Shown here: positions 1 through 8,540 of the stretch, one piece after another
How positions within the stretch are numbered: the first letter of the stretch is position 1
Layout: every line of letters begins with the position of its first letter
Source of the DNA: a virus
IMG/VR virus record: IMGVR_UViG_3300032236_002285
Coordinates: 372,001-436,000 of that record
DNA: 64,000 nt
Strand: one strand, 5' to 3'
The notes under the pieces: generated by a model
Database searches by the model: none
Told to the model about the DNA's origin: nothing
Seen by the model: only the letters and a program-made list of their open reading frames with translations
Position numbers and translations under genes: made by a program

Positions 1-1286
1 GATCAAGTGGCTCATCAGGCTCTTCTGGATTAAATGGCACTTCAGGTTCAAGTGGCACTTCAGGTTCAAGCGGAACATCTGGATCAAGTGGTTCATCCGG
101 AACAAGCTACAATGGAACATCAAACTATTTATATGCTACAAGAACTGTAACACAAACAATCGCTTCAGGTACTTGGTCTAATAGAGATATTATATTTAAT
201 ACTAAAAATACTGGTAGTGGTATAACTTATGCGACTGCTAGTGGTATTGCTTCTTTAACAGGTGGTAGAGTTTATAAAATAAATGCTGGTGTTTCTTGGA
301 ATATATTTGCTAGTAATTATGTATTACAAATTGGATTATATGATAGTTCTAATAACTTATTAAGTCCGGTATTTGAAAGTTTACCACCAACATCAACCAG
401 TAACAATGTATCTGAACAGATGCTTGATTTTATATATGCTCCTGTAAGTAATACTGATGTTAAAATTAGAACAACTGGTAATACTACAGCTTTGAGTGGT
501 GAAAATGTTAGAGGTGATGTTGCTACTTTCTTCTCTATTGTTGAAGTTGGTAATAACTCAGGTACAAGTGGTTTACTTTCATTAACTGGTGCGACAAATA
601 ATGGTTTAATTACATTAAATGGTTCAGCTCCTAATGGTACAGTTGAATCTAATCTAACATTTGATGGTACAACTTTAACAGTTACAGGTACGGTGAGTAC
701 TACAAATAACGCTACTTTTGGTGGTCAAATAACAATTGGTAAAACAACTGCTGCACTTAATGAAGGAGGTCAGATTGATTTAGCAACTGCACCAAGTGGT
801 GGTTTAACTGGTAGTACTGTTACTTTAGATATTTATGCTGATAAATTTAGAATATTTGAAGCTGGTGGTAATAATAGAGGTGTTAGTATTGACCTTAGTA
901 AGGCTCCTAATACTGTTGGTGGTGAATTGATGTGGAAAACTGGTGGTTATGTGAATGCGGGTTCGTATGTAACTTTAGATAACTTAAAAGCAACAGTAAC
1001 AACATCGGGTAATCGTGGGTTAAGTTTGGCTACTGTAGCAGGAACAGTTAGTAGTACAATAAGTGGTTCATATGCACTCTATGCTGGTGGTATCAGTGGT
1101 ACATCTAATGCTTTAACAATAACAACAACAGCAAGTAGTTCATTATTTAGTTGGAACTTTACTGGTCAAGGTGACACAGCAACATATATTATTAATGATA
1201 CGACAAATAGTAGAGTATATCGTATAATATTAATGATAGGTGGTAGTTATAATAATAACTTGATTACAATTGAAAGATTAGTTTAA
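1..1286 (+). CDS. Tail-fibre-like structural protein with Gly-Ser/Thr repeat (5' partial)
   Basis: The frame is open from the left edge (first full codon at base 3), so the gene starts before this window and the ATG at 420 is only an internal methionine. The first ~35 codons are a collagen-like run of G-S-S and G-T-S triplets. After that comes a long Gly/Thr/Asn-rich beta-type region with phrases such as TFDGTTLTVTG that are common in trimeric phage tail fibres. There are no cysteines or membrane segments. A run of leader-type genes follows after 37 nt. I infer a virion fibre or whisker protein that may contact the host surface. The exact role is unknown because the N-terminal attachment domain lies outside the window. 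Confidence 0.7.
   Translation, partial: SSGSSGSSGLNGTSGSSGTSGSSGTSGSSGSSGTSYNGTSNYLYATRTVTQTIASGTWSNRDIIFNTKNTGSGITYATASGIASLTGGRVYKINAGVSWNIFASNYVLQIGLYDSSNNLLSPVFESLPPTSTSNNVSEQMLDFIYAPVSNTDVKIRTTGNTTALSGENVRGDVATFFSIVEVGNNSGTSGLLSLTGATNNGLITLNGSAPNGTVESNLTFDGTTLTVTGTVSTTNNATFGGQITIGKTTAALNEGGQIDLATAPSGGLTGSTVTLDIYADKFRIFEAGGNNRGVSIDLSKAPNTVGGELMWKTGGYVNAGSYVTLDNLKATVTTSGNRGLSLATVAGTVSSTISGSYALYAGGISGTSNALTITTTASSSLFSWNFTGQGDTATYIINDTTNSRVYRIILMIGGSYNNNLITIERLV
3..110 (+). repeat. Tandem short repeat coding for Gly-Ser-Ser/Gly-Thr-Ser triplets
   Basis: Near-identical units of about 18 nt (variants of tcaggttcaagtggcact) repeat in frame at the left edge. They encode a collagen-like G-x-S tract at the start of the visible part of the tail-fibre gene. 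Such tracts can expand or contract by slippage and may set fibre length. Confidence 0.75.
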
Positions 1287-1290
1287 CATT

Positions 1291-1303
1291 TTTAATATAT
1301 AAG
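1291..1303 (+). promoter_or_regulatory. Phage-type AT-rich promoter motif (TTTAATATATAAG)
   Basis: This is a full match to a motif found before many genes here. It lies 20 nt before the ATG of the first leader gene (1324) and would drive the 1324-6677 run. It resembles a -10-like phage late promoter. Its function is inferred only from recurrence and position. Confidence 0.55.
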
Positions 1304-1323
1304 AAAGAAATAATATTTACAAT

Positions 1324-2088
1324 ATGAAATACTTAAAAAGATTTAACGAAGAACTTAAACCAAGTACATATATGTCTGCTGCTAAAAAGCTAACAGCAAT
1401 TGGTCATACAGGTAGAGCCAATGCTCTAAAAGATTGGGCGAATGAAACTGAAAAAAGAGAAGAGATGTCTAAGTGGAAGGATCGTTTACAAGACTATGGT
1501 CTTTTTGGTTCTTATAAGATGAATATTGTTAATCCAGAAACTGAAGAAAAATTTACAGGTGATTTTTACTTAGATATTAATTTTGATGAAATGGCATTTG
1601 AGGATAGCTTTGAATATGAGAAAGAAAATAATCCAGATAATATTAAAGGTGTTTCTATTTTATTTTTTATTGGTTTAATTCCAACATCTGAAGAAACACT
1701 TAGAAAATGTATGGAGATTATGCCTTGTGCAGAGTTTGGTAATGGTATGTTCTGGGGTATGAGTTGTGGTTTAGACTTACAAATTCTAAACGATAGATTA
1801 ACATTTACTAAATTCAGTTTAGATGATTATGATGATAACCTATCAGGTAATGTTTCTTTTGCTGATAGAGCTTCTGCTGGTAAATTCAAAACTTTATTAA
1901 AGAATATATTTAGTAATCCAGAATTAAACTATCCAAGTGGATATACAGATGTTGAATATATGTACCAAAAATTAGAACAAGTAGTTTGTATTAGACAATC
2001 ATTCTCATCTGATTATGGATTTGAATTAAAACAAGTGGCTGATTTTATTAATGCTCAGTCACCAAATACAATGTATAAAACTATTTAA
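1324..2088 (+). CDS. Leader-bearing protein, paralogue family A
   Basis: This 254-residue protein has no recognised domain. It opens with the leader MKYLKRFNEELKPS, followed by a helical segment with the family-A signature S-A-A-x-K-L-x-x-[IL]-G-H-x-x-R at about residues 18-32. The same signature occurs in the genes at 2440 and 4675, and all three continue with a similar 'G-x-F-Y-[IL]-[DEN]' strand and a C-terminal section. They are therefore clear paralogues of 250-273 residues. It is first in a run of nine leader genes behind a phage-type promoter. I infer a head-packaged internal protein; the function after delivery is unknown. Confidence 0.75.
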   Translation: MKYLKRFNEELKPSTYMSAAKKLTAIGHTGRANALKDWANETEKREEMSKWKDRLQDYGLFGSYKMNIVNPETEEKFTGDFYLDINFDEMAFEDSFEYEKENNPDNIKGVSILFFIGLIPTSEETLRKCMEIMPCAEFGNGMFWGMSCGLDLQILNDRLTFTKFSLDDYDDNLSGNVSFADRASAGKFKTLLKNIFSNPELNYPSGYTDVEYMYQKLEQVVCIRQSFSSDYGFELKQVADFINAQSPNTMYKTI

Positions 2089-2089
2089 T

Positions 2090-2440
2090 ATGAAACACTT
2101 AAAGAAATATGAAACCTTTAGTCCATATGATGATGAGCCACTAACAAGAGCGGAAGAAATCTTTGGAAAACAAACAAGATTAGAAAAACAATTTTCTGAA
2201 ATTATGATAGATGGTTTATCTAGCGACGATGTTGATGTTGCTCACTATTGGTCTACAATTAATGCTATTGTGGTAAATATAAAAGAAGATAAACTTCTTG
2301 ATGAAACATCAATTAAAGAATTACAACACAGAGTAGTAGAAGGTGAAAACCCAACAGAAGTTATAAATGATATTTGTTCAAGAATAAAAAAGCCTACTAG
2401 TGAAGTACAAAGACTATTAAAAAAACTAAATTCATTTTAA
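2090..2440 (+). CDS. Leader-bearing small protein
   Basis: This is a 116-residue protein. I chose the ATG at 2090, one base after the upstream stop, because it gives the leader MKHLKKYETFSP; an earlier in-frame ATG at 2051 would only add 13 atypical residues inside the upstream gene. The rest is charged and mainly helical, with no recognised domain. It overlaps the next gene by one base (TAATG), which suggests translational coupling. I infer the same packaging fate as its leader-bearing neighbours. Confidence 0.7.
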   Translation: MKHLKKYETFSPYDDEPLTRAEEIFGKQTRLEKQFSEIMIDGLSSDDVDVAHYWSTINAIVVNIKEDKLLDETSIKELQHRVVEGENPTEVINDICSRIKKPTSEVQRLLKKLNSF

Positions 2441-3261
2441 TGAAACATCTTAAAAGTATTAATGAATTAAAATCAAGCACTTTTAGAAATGCTGCTACTA
2501 AATTGAAGCAGTTAGGTCATATTAGAAGAAGTCAAGAAATTGAATCTCATGCTATTGATGTTGAGGAGAGAGAAGAAAAAGCAAGAATTGAACAAAGAAC
2601 TAAATGGTTAAAAGAACAAGCACCATTTAGATTACAATATTATAAAACAAAATATAACTCAGCCACTAAATCACATGAAAAGGATTTATTATGTGAAGGT
2701 AACTTTTATATAGAACCTTCTTTTGATGATGGTTGGTTCTCAGATTCAGGATATGATTATAGAGGTGAAGGTGGTAGATATAGTTTATTTATGTACTTTG
2801 AATTTGGTACTACTCCAGCTGATGTGGAAACTGCAAATACTTGGAAATCAATTGAATCTAAGTTATCAGAAGAAGCATATGATGGAATTTATTATGGTAC
2901 AAGATTAGGTATTGAAATTATACCAGAAGGTAATGCTTCAGTTGTTTCTAATGGTAAATGTTACTGGGAGTCAAGAGATAATGATATTTTTATCTTTGCT
3001 AATAGATCAGAAGCTATGAGATTTAAGAAACTTTTAATAGAAGCTCTTGAAGGTAAAATTGAATGGGGTAAAAACAAATGGAATGTGAAAGGTATTATAT
3101 CTTGTTTTGATAGATACTTTTTAAACGATGCTAATTATATACAAAGAAAAATAGATAAAGGTGAAACTCCTGAAGAACCTCTTTTTACAAAAGAAGATAT
3201 GCCTAAATTAATTAACACTCTTAAAACAGGGTTAAGTGTAAATCAATTATATAAAAACTAA
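2440..3261 (+). CDS. Leader-bearing protein, paralogue family A
   Basis: This 273-residue paralogue of the genes at 1324 and 4675 starts with the leader MKHLKSINELKSS. The family-A signature (AATKLKQLGHIRRSQEI) follows at about residues 18-34. A charged helix and a mixed alpha/beta domain come next. The start overlaps the previous stop by one base, and the stop overlaps the next start. No catalytic motif is visible. It is probably a structural or effector protein delivered with the virion; the function is unknown. Confidence 0.75.
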   Translation: MKHLKSINELKSSTFRNAATKLKQLGHIRRSQEIESHAIDVEEREEKARIEQRTKWLKEQAPFRLQYYKTKYNSATKSHEKDLLCEGNFYIEPSFDDGWFSDSGYDYRGEGGRYSLFMYFEFGTTPADVETANTWKSIESKLSEEAYDGIYYGTRLGIEIIPEGNASVVSNGKCYWESRDNDIFIFANRSEAMRFKKLLIEALEGKIEWGKNKWNVKGIISCFDRYFLNDANYIQRKIDKGETPEEPLFTKEDMPKLINTLKTGLSVNQLYKN

Positions 3262-4190
3262 TGAGATATTTAAAAACATATGAACTATTTGGATTTGGTT
3301 CTAAGAAATCAAAAACTTGGCAAGAAAAGTTCCAAGACATATACAATTGGTATTTAAAGAATAAAGATAAAAAAGATATCCGATCTATTGATTTACCACA
3401 TGCTGATGTTAAAGATGACTCTTTATCAATATCACAAGGTTTAGATAATCATTTGGTTTTCTATGGTAAAATAAAAGGTGGTAACAGACATATGGAATTA
3501 GTTGATTTCTCTGAAGCTGATTATGCTGATCCAAAATCAACAAAAGGTGTTTATCCAATCACTCAAGAAGTTTATGATGAGTATGAGAAAAAGATTCAAG
3601 AGATATCAGATTGGTTAGATGCTAGAAGTGAAAAAGAGTTTGGTAAGTCAGATAGTATTATTTCAGATGATGGTGAATTAAACTTAGATTTTGATGAAGC
3701 GGATTTAGCTTTAGAAGAAATAAATGATAAGATAAAATCTGAATTAGATATCATTGGTAAAGAATATGAATTTGAAATGTCTTACCATCTTTGGACATCT
3801 AAATCAACAAATGAATTAATAGTTGAAAGAATACAATTAGCTATTGATGACTTAAAATTTGGTTTTGGTGGTAATAGATTTTATTGTCAATTATTCACAA
3901 AAGATCCATTCGGTGAAAGAGCTGATATCTGGTTAGAGTCATATTCCTCTTCAGAGTATTATGACTTTGATGAACACAAGTGGCCTTATAGTGATGATAA
4001 AGATAAGATTATTAGAATGTCAACTATTAAAAAAGAGATGACTAGAAAAGAAGAAAGAGATTTTGAAAAGAATAGAAAATATCCTTATGCTTTTGCTTAT
4101 GATATTACACCTTGTAAATGGGAATCTATGGAGCTAGTAAAAGAGATTACTTCTCTATTACAACAAATGAATGATAGTATAAAGAAATGA
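3261..4190 (+). CDS. Leader-bearing protein
   Basis: This 309-residue protein starts with MRYLKTYELFGFGSKK, one of the cleanest copies of the leader. The remainder is acidic and helical with no domain I recognise. It overlaps the preceding and following genes by 1 and 4 bases. The '[IL]-x-E' cleavage pattern seen in several other leaders is less clear here (YELFG). I infer a head-internal protein from the leader only. Confidence 0.7.
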   Translation: MRYLKTYELFGFGSKKSKTWQEKFQDIYNWYLKNKDKKDIRSIDLPHADVKDDSLSISQGLDNHLVFYGKIKGGNRHMELVDFSEADYADPKSTKGVYPITQEVYDEYEKKIQEISDWLDARSEKEFGKSDSIISDDGELNLDFDEADLALEEINDKIKSELDIIGKEYEFEMSYHLWTSKSTNELIVERIQLAIDDLKFGFGGNRFYCQLFTKDPFGERADIWLESYSSSEYYDFDEHKWPYSDDKDKIIRMSTIKKEMTRKEERDFEKNRKYPYAFAYDITPCKWESMELVKEITSLLQQMNDSIKK

Positions 4191-4678
4191 GATACTTAGA
4201 AAAATTCAAATCATTTGAAAATGTTTCTGTTATAAATTCATATATTCAAGATATAAATGATATTTTACTAGAATTAAGTGATTATAACTGGGTTATTCTA
4301 GTTGACTATGTTCCAAAAAGATGGGAAAATCCAAGTGCAAACTATACAATAAAATCCGACTACATCGGTGTAGTTATCAAAAAGAAGCAAAATAAATCAC
4401 AATCAAGATATCCAGAAGGATCTGAGTTCAAATTCTCTGATGTTTCTGATTATATACATAGAATAGTAGATTATTTTATGACAAATGACTATAGAATTAG
4501 GATTTGTGAATTAAATAATGCTTGGTACAATGGTATGCCAGGTCACTCAGAGAAAGGTATATGGTCTGATTGGACCGATTCAGAGATGCCTGAATTAGAT
4601 AAAAACATTTTGGGCATAGAAATTAATATATACTTACAAGGTGCTAACCTTGACGATTTTAAATATAAATTTAGATGA
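4187..4678 (+). CDS. Leader-bearing protein, paralogue family B
   Basis: This 163-residue protein has the leader MRYLEKFKSFENV. A helix with an 'I-[ND]-D-I-L-L-E-L-S-D' pattern is followed by beta strands (W-V-I-L-V-D-Y). The same layout appears in the short genes at 5454, 5864 and 6309, which I group as family B, although identity is low. The start overlaps the upstream stop by 4 bases. The function is unknown. Confidence 0.65.
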   Translation: MRYLEKFKSFENVSVINSYIQDINDILLELSDYNWVILVDYVPKRWENPSANYTIKSDYIGVVIKKKQNKSQSRYPEGSEFKFSDVSDYIHRIVDYFMTNDYRIRICELNNAWYNGMPGHSEKGIWSDWTDSEMPELDKNILGIEINIYLQGANLDDFKYKFR

Positions 4679-5454
4679 GATACTTAAACAAATATAATGA
4701 AGAGTTGAAGTCAGATGTTTATAAATCTGCTGCTGATAAATTAACAAAATTAGGTCATATTAAAAGACCTGAAGAGTTAATGAAGTGGCATGAAATCACT
4801 AAGCAAAAAGAAATTGATGCTTCTAAATTAGCAACTCTTAAAGATTGTGAACAAATGGGTGTTTATCAACTTTCTCTTTCATATAGAAAAGGTGGTCAAG
4901 ATTTTAAGTATAAAGGTGATTTCTATATCAATCTTTCTTTTGACGGCTATAATTTAGATGAACAATACCCAGAGTGGAAAGAAGGTCAAGGTAATCTTTG
5001 GATTAGCTTTAGTTTTGGTGTTATACCTGTAGATGATGAAGGTAAAGAGTTTTGTAAGAATGTAGTAGAATCAATAATCGGATTGGGTGGTGATAAAATA
5101 ACTTATTGGTTAGGTGCTTTTTGGTTAAATATAAGTAAATCAATAGAAATAAATCCTTCTACAGGATTACCAGCAGAAGAATTGAAATTCGTACCAGAAA
5201 ATAAAAGTTACTTTGAAGAGTATGAAGGTAGTTGGCACTTAGATAATAGAGCATCTGCTATAAAATTCAAAAATACTTTATATCAAATATTTAGTGGTGA
5301 TATTATTATAAGAGAAACACCGAGTGTTCCAGGTGGAATGAAAGAGCAAATAATAGATGAACTTTGTAATAATAGAGGTCACGATATTGATGAGTTTGAA
5401 GCTATTATGAACTCTATTAAAGTTCTGAATATAAATAAATTGTATAAAGATTAA
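4675..5454 (+). CDS. Leader-bearing protein, paralogue family A
   Basis: This 259-residue protein is the third member of family A. Its leader MRYLNKYNEELKSD is followed by SAADKLTKLGHIKRPEELMKW, aligning directly with 1324-2088 and 2440-3261. A mixed alpha/beta region contains 'G-D-F-Y-I-N-L-S-F-D'. The gene is coupled to both neighbours by stop/start overlaps. The triplication suggests a gene family expanding inside the leader-gene island. No enzymatic motif is seen. Confidence 0.75.
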   Translation: MRYLNKYNEELKSDVYKSAADKLTKLGHIKRPEELMKWHEITKQKEIDASKLATLKDCEQMGVYQLSLSYRKGGQDFKYKGDFYINLSFDGYNLDEQYPEWKEGQGNLWISFSFGVIPVDDEGKEFCKNVVESIIGLGGDKITYWLGAFWLNISKSIEINPSTGLPAEELKFVPENKSYFEEYEGSWHLDNRASAIKFKNTLYQIFSGDIIIRETPSVPGGMKEQIIDELCNNRGHDIDEFEAIMNSIKVLNINKLYKD

Positions 5455-5867
5455 TGAAACACTTAAAAACATTTGAATCACTATATGAACTACCGGTTAT
5501 TTTAGAGTTAAAAGATATGGCTCTTGAACTAACTGATATGTTTTTTAATGTTCAAATATTCAAGGATAATCCAAAACAAAAGAACTATAACGGCATCATA
5601 GATGTTGAATATGATGTTAGTGTTATAATTACATATGATAAAGGTTTGGGAATTTTTGGATATGGTAACTTTACAATGATAGATGACTTAAAAAGTTTCT
5701 TATTCAGAGCTATCGGTTATATGAAAGATAATGGCTATCAATTTGAAACTCATTCAAATATGGGTAGCTTACATTTTACTGATGATGGTAGAGTAATCAT
5801 TTCCAGCGGTGAAGCAAGAGCAAACTACCCATCATTCACAATGATAAATATATTATTTAAAAAATGA
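5454..5867 (+). CDS. Leader-bearing small protein, paralogue family B
   Basis: This 137-residue protein starts MKHLKTFESLYELP. A helix (L-K-D-M-A-L-E-L-T-D) is followed by alternating beta strands, the same layout as the genes at 4187, 5864 and 6309. The start overlaps the upstream stop (TAATG). There is no recognised domain. Packaging is inferred from the leader. Confidence 0.65.
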   Translation: MKHLKTFESLYELPVILELKDMALELTDMFFNVQIFKDNPKQKNYNGIIDVEYDVSVIITYDKGLGIFGYGNFTMIDDLKSFLFRAIGYMKDNGYQFETHSNMGSLHFTDDGRVIISSGEARANYPSFTMINILFKK

Positions 5868-6331
5868 GATACTTAAAAACATATGAAGGTTTGTTTGATT
5901 TCTTTAAGAAAAAGAAATCTAATAATGAATATAATGACATGATGGATAAGCAATCATATCTTAAAATTCATTTAGAAGATGTAAAAGATTGTTTTATTGA
6001 TTTATGCTCTTATAATTCTTATGATCTAAAAGCATTTATTAGTGGTGGTGAAATACAAGTTAATATTTATCCACTTAAAGATAAATTTATGAAACTTGAA
6101 GATTTGATGGAAACTTTTAGATTTACTGACTCATATATAACCGACTTAGGATTGAAAATTATTAGATACGAATTGTATATTAGTGGTAAATATGATGGTA
6201 TCAATTATATGGGAGATATCTATTATGATAAAATTTGGGAATTGGAACAAGCCCTGGATGAAGAAGGAACTAAACACATAGAAAGTTTATTAATAAGAAT
6301 TAAAAAATATGAAATACTTAAAACGATTTAA
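5864..6331 (+). CDS. Leader-bearing small protein, paralogue family B
   Basis: This 155-residue protein has the leader MRYLKTYEGLFDFFKKKK, with a basic patch just after it. The body shares the helix-then-strand layout of family B (D-V-K-D-C-F-I-D-L; I-Q-V-N-I-Y). Its end overlaps the next gene by 23 bases. The function is unknown. Confidence 0.65.
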   Translation: MRYLKTYEGLFDFFKKKKSNNEYNDMMDKQSYLKIHLEDVKDCFIDLCSYNSYDLKAFISGGEIQVNIYPLKDKFMKLEDLMETFRFTDSYITDLGLKIIRYELYISGKYDGINYMGDIYYDKIWELEQALDEEGTKHIESLLIRIKKYEILKTI

Positions 6332-6677
6332 TGAATCATCCGACTTTAATCCTGAAGAAATAATGAAAGAATTAACTCTTGAATTATTAGATGCTGGTTT
6401 ACAAGTTAATATTTATTCTGGTCAGTATAAATATTCTAATCATCCAAAATTTGAAGGTGAGTTACATGTTGAGATAACAGATAATGATAAAGTGTTTTGT
6501 AAAAACTATCCTGAAGATGATATGGATTGGTTATATGGTAAACCTATTATTATGAATTTCTTTGATGAACTAACCGATTTTGGTTTAATAAGAGACAAAG
6601 ATTATAAAGTATATGGTGGTGGACTAGGAGTTAATTTAGTCTTCCAGAAAGGTGGACTTAAAAAAGTTAAACTATAA
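6309..6677 (+). CDS. Leader-bearing small protein, paralogue family B, last of the run
   Basis: This 122-residue protein has the leader MKYLKRFNESSDF and a 'E-L-T-L-E-L-L-D-A-G-L-Q-V-N-I-Y' stretch that resembles the gene at 5454. The start lies 23 bases inside the preceding gene. A strong hairpin terminator follows directly, so this is probably the end of the 1324-6677 transcript. Confidence 0.65.
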   Translation: MKYLKRFNESSDFNPEEIMKELTLELLDAGLQVNIYSGQYKYSNHPKFEGELHVEITDNDKVFCKNYPEDDMDWLYGKPIIMNFFDELTDFGLIRDKDYKVYGGGLGVNLVFQKGGLKKVKL

Positions 6678-6702
6678 CCTGAAAATCTTTCAGGTTTTTT
6701 TA
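6676..6702 (+). terminator. Rho-independent terminator
   Basis: The hairpin AACCTGAAA-atc-TTTCAGGTT is followed by a T run, immediately after the stop at 6677. It closes the leader-gene run. Confidence 0.8.
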
Positions 6703-6703
6703 T

Positions 6704-6724
6704 TATCTTTGCTGAATATATAGG
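6704..6724 (+). promoter_or_regulatory. Possible promoter elements before the CCA-adding enzyme gene
   Basis: A TATCTTTG box (6704-6711), of the Bacteroidota -7 type, is followed by AATATATAGG (6715-6724), a variant of the phage motif. They sit just before the ATG at 6728. No good TTTG -33 box is seen, because that position falls in the terminator hairpin. Confidence 0.35.
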
Positions 6725-6727
6725 TAT

Positions 6728-7897
6728 ATGAAATTAAAAAGATATAATCAATTTTTAGAATCTAAATCTGATATGTGGGACATTATTCCACAATCAGTTA
6801 AAGAGTTACATGAATTATTTCAATCAGCTGGTAAGAAACTTTACTTAGTTGGTGGTTCAGTGCGTGACTTCTTAACTGGTGATAAGCCAAAAGATTTTGA
6901 CCTAGCAACTGACGCACTTCCGGATGAAGTATTAGAAATCGTTGGTGATCAATTTAGAACTAACCTTCAAGGTAAGGCATTTGGTGTAGTTGTTGTTTAC
7001 ACTAAAGAAGTTCCAGAAGGAATGGAGATTGCTACATTCAGACAAGATGTTAGTAAAGGTCGTAACCCAGAAGTTAAACTAGGTGTTACTATTGAAGATG
7101 ATGTTAAACGTAGAGATCTAACATACAACTCTCTTTTTTATGATTTAGATACAAGACAAATCGTTGACTTAGTTGGTGGTAAAGAAGATTTACAATCTGG
7201 TGTTACTAGAATGGTTGGTGATCCAATTGAAAGATTTGATGAAGATTCATTAAGAATTTTAAGAGCATTTAGATTTGCTTCAAGATACGAACATCCTTTA
7301 CATAAAGATACTGAGAAGGCAATTGAGAAAAGAAAACAACTTCAAAACATTGACCCAGAAACTGGTGAAATGAAAAGAATTTCTCAAGAAAGAGTTTGGG
7401 AAGAAATGAAGAAAGCTTGGAAACAAGCCAAAGATTATAGATACTATTTATCATTCTTTACTAAGTTTGATATGTGGGAAGAAGTATTTCCAGGTGCTAA
7501 CATCAATACTAACTTAGTTGATAGTAAAGATTTTGTAGTTGTTATTGCTAACTTATTTAAGAACGAAAGTCCTATTGGATTGGCTGACAAGTTGGCTCAA
7601 GAATATAAGATTGAATTAGAGTTGGCGACTAAAGTAGCTTTCTTAATTTCTTTATTAAATTTCAAAGTAGAAGATGTATTTGACATCTACAAGAAAAGAC
7701 AACAATGTGCTATCACTGATGCTACTATTTTAGAGTGGTTGAAAGTGGAAGGTATTGATACTAATGAACTAATTAAGTTTGTTGAATACAGACCAAGTGT
7801 ATCGGCTCAAGAACTAATGTCTCAAGGATTCAAGGGTAAAGAACTTGGAATTGAAATCAAAAGATTAGAGGTAGAAAAATTTAAACAAATGTTATGA
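6728..7897 (+). CDS. cca: CCA tRNA nucleotidyltransferase carrying the N-terminal leader
   Basis: This class II CCA-adding enzyme adds or repairs the 3' CCA of tRNAs. The class II head is clear: GGSVRD at about residues 42-47, the metal-binding D-F-D at 56-58, the R-R-D-L-T-Y-N motif, and 'RFDEDSLRILRAFRFASRY' for the head/neck region. At 389 residues it is full length. The first ~14 residues (MKLKRYNQFLESKS) match the leader of the preceding genes and lie outside the catalytic domain. None of the three tRNAs in this window encodes CCA, so a phage CCA enzyme has an obvious job. Head packaging of the enzyme is inferred from the leader alone. Confidence 0.9.
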   Translation: MKLKRYNQFLESKSDMWDIIPQSVKELHELFQSAGKKLYLVGGSVRDFLTGDKPKDFDLATDALPDEVLEIVGDQFRTNLQGKAFGVVVVYTKEVPEGMEIATFRQDVSKGRNPEVKLGVTIEDDVKRRDLTYNSLFYDLDTRQIVDLVGGKEDLQSGVTRMVGDPIERFDEDSLRILRAFRFASRYEHPLHKDTEKAIEKRKQLQNIDPETGEMKRISQERVWEEMKKAWKQAKDYRYYLSFFTKFDMWEEVFPGANINTNLVDSKDFVVVIANLFKNESPIGLADKLAQEYKIELELATKVAFLISLLNFKVEDVFDIYKKRQQCAITDATILEWLKVEGIDTNELIKFVEYRPSVSAQELMSQGFKGKELGIEIKRLEVEKFKQML

Positions 7898-8298
7898 AAA
7901 AATTCACAGAAAGTATTGAATCTATAAAAAAAGTACCATCAGAAACTTTAAAGTATTTTGACCTATTTCCTCTATTAAAAGGTTTAGAGTCAGAGAGACC
8001 TGGTATTAAAGAAAGAGTTTGGGAATGGATGTGTGATGAATGGGATGCTGCCTTTAAGCCATATAATGGTAGAATTTCAAGTATTAATTTATTTTTCTAT
8101 GGTATTGGTGATGAATATCCGAATGATTATTTGAATCAATATCCTGATGAACTTGAACATTGTAAAAAGATACACCCTGAAGCTTTTGTAGAAGGTTCAA
8201 AGGAAAAAGAACTAAGATTAGATTTGAATCTAATCTGGTCAGTATATGAAGAAGAGATTGAAGATCCAGAATCTTTTAGTGTAAAGGTTTTTTGGTAA
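7894..8298 (+). CDS. Hypothetical protein
   Basis: This 134-residue acidic protein overlaps the CCA-enzyme stop by 4 bases (ATGA). Its N-terminus (MKKFTESIESIKK) is at best a weak form of the leader. A tryptophan-rich patch (R-V-W-E-W-M-C-D-E-W-D) is the most distinctive part. No domain is recognised. Confidence 0.6.
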   Translation: MKKFTESIESIKKVPSETLKYFDLFPLLKGLESERPGIKERVWEWMCDEWDAAFKPYNGRISSINLFFYGIGDEYPNDYLNQYPDELEHCKKIHPEAFVEGSKEKELRLDLNLIWSVYEEEIEDPESFSVKVFW

Positions 8299-8315
8299 AA
8301 AAAAATTATAAATTA

Positions 8316-8540
8316 ATGAGACATTTAAAAACATTCAAACTATTTGAAGAAGCGGTTCCGAAACCGTTAAAAAAGTTTCCTACAGAACCGGCTGTTCATT
8401 GGAATTATCTAATGAAAGTTCTAGAAGATGCTGGTATTAACCCACATGATGGTTTAGTGAAAGGACAGAGAGATACTTATTTTCAGGACTTTTTGCTAAA
8501 TGTGCTAGTAGAGATAATGTTGTTTTCCCTAATATGTTAG
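8316..8540 (+). pseudogene. Leader-bearing protein, 5' part of a frameshifted gene
   Basis: I chose the ATG at 8316 because it gives the leader MRHLKTFKLFEEA; an upstream ATG at 8292 adds only eight lysine-rich residues. The frame runs normally to about ...DTYFQDF at ~8490, then continues in a shifted frame and stops at 8540 after unlikely sequence. Reading one extra T in the run at 8486-8490 would continue as FFAKCASRDNVVFPN straight into the ATG at 8534. This is therefore probably the first quarter of one ~320-residue gene broken by a 1-nt indel or by assembly or sequencing error. Confidence 0.6.

Noticed and set aside
3-110. Repeat tract considered as a CRISPR-like array
   Set aside because: The units are in-frame coding repeats without spacers; no CRISPR array was seen anywhere in the window.
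420-1286. ATG at 420 as the start of a separate gene
   Set aside because: The same frame is open to the left edge with continuous fibre-type sequence, so this is an internal methionine.
2723-2908. Short plus-strand ORF inside the 2440 gene
   Set aside because: It overlaps fully in another frame with no leader, no coupling and no supporting signal.
8480-8500. Programmed -1 ribosomal frameshift in the split leader gene
   Set aside because: The site (CTTTTTG) is not a proper X-XXY-YYZ heptamer and no clear downstream stimulatory structure is seen; an indel or sequencing error is simpler.
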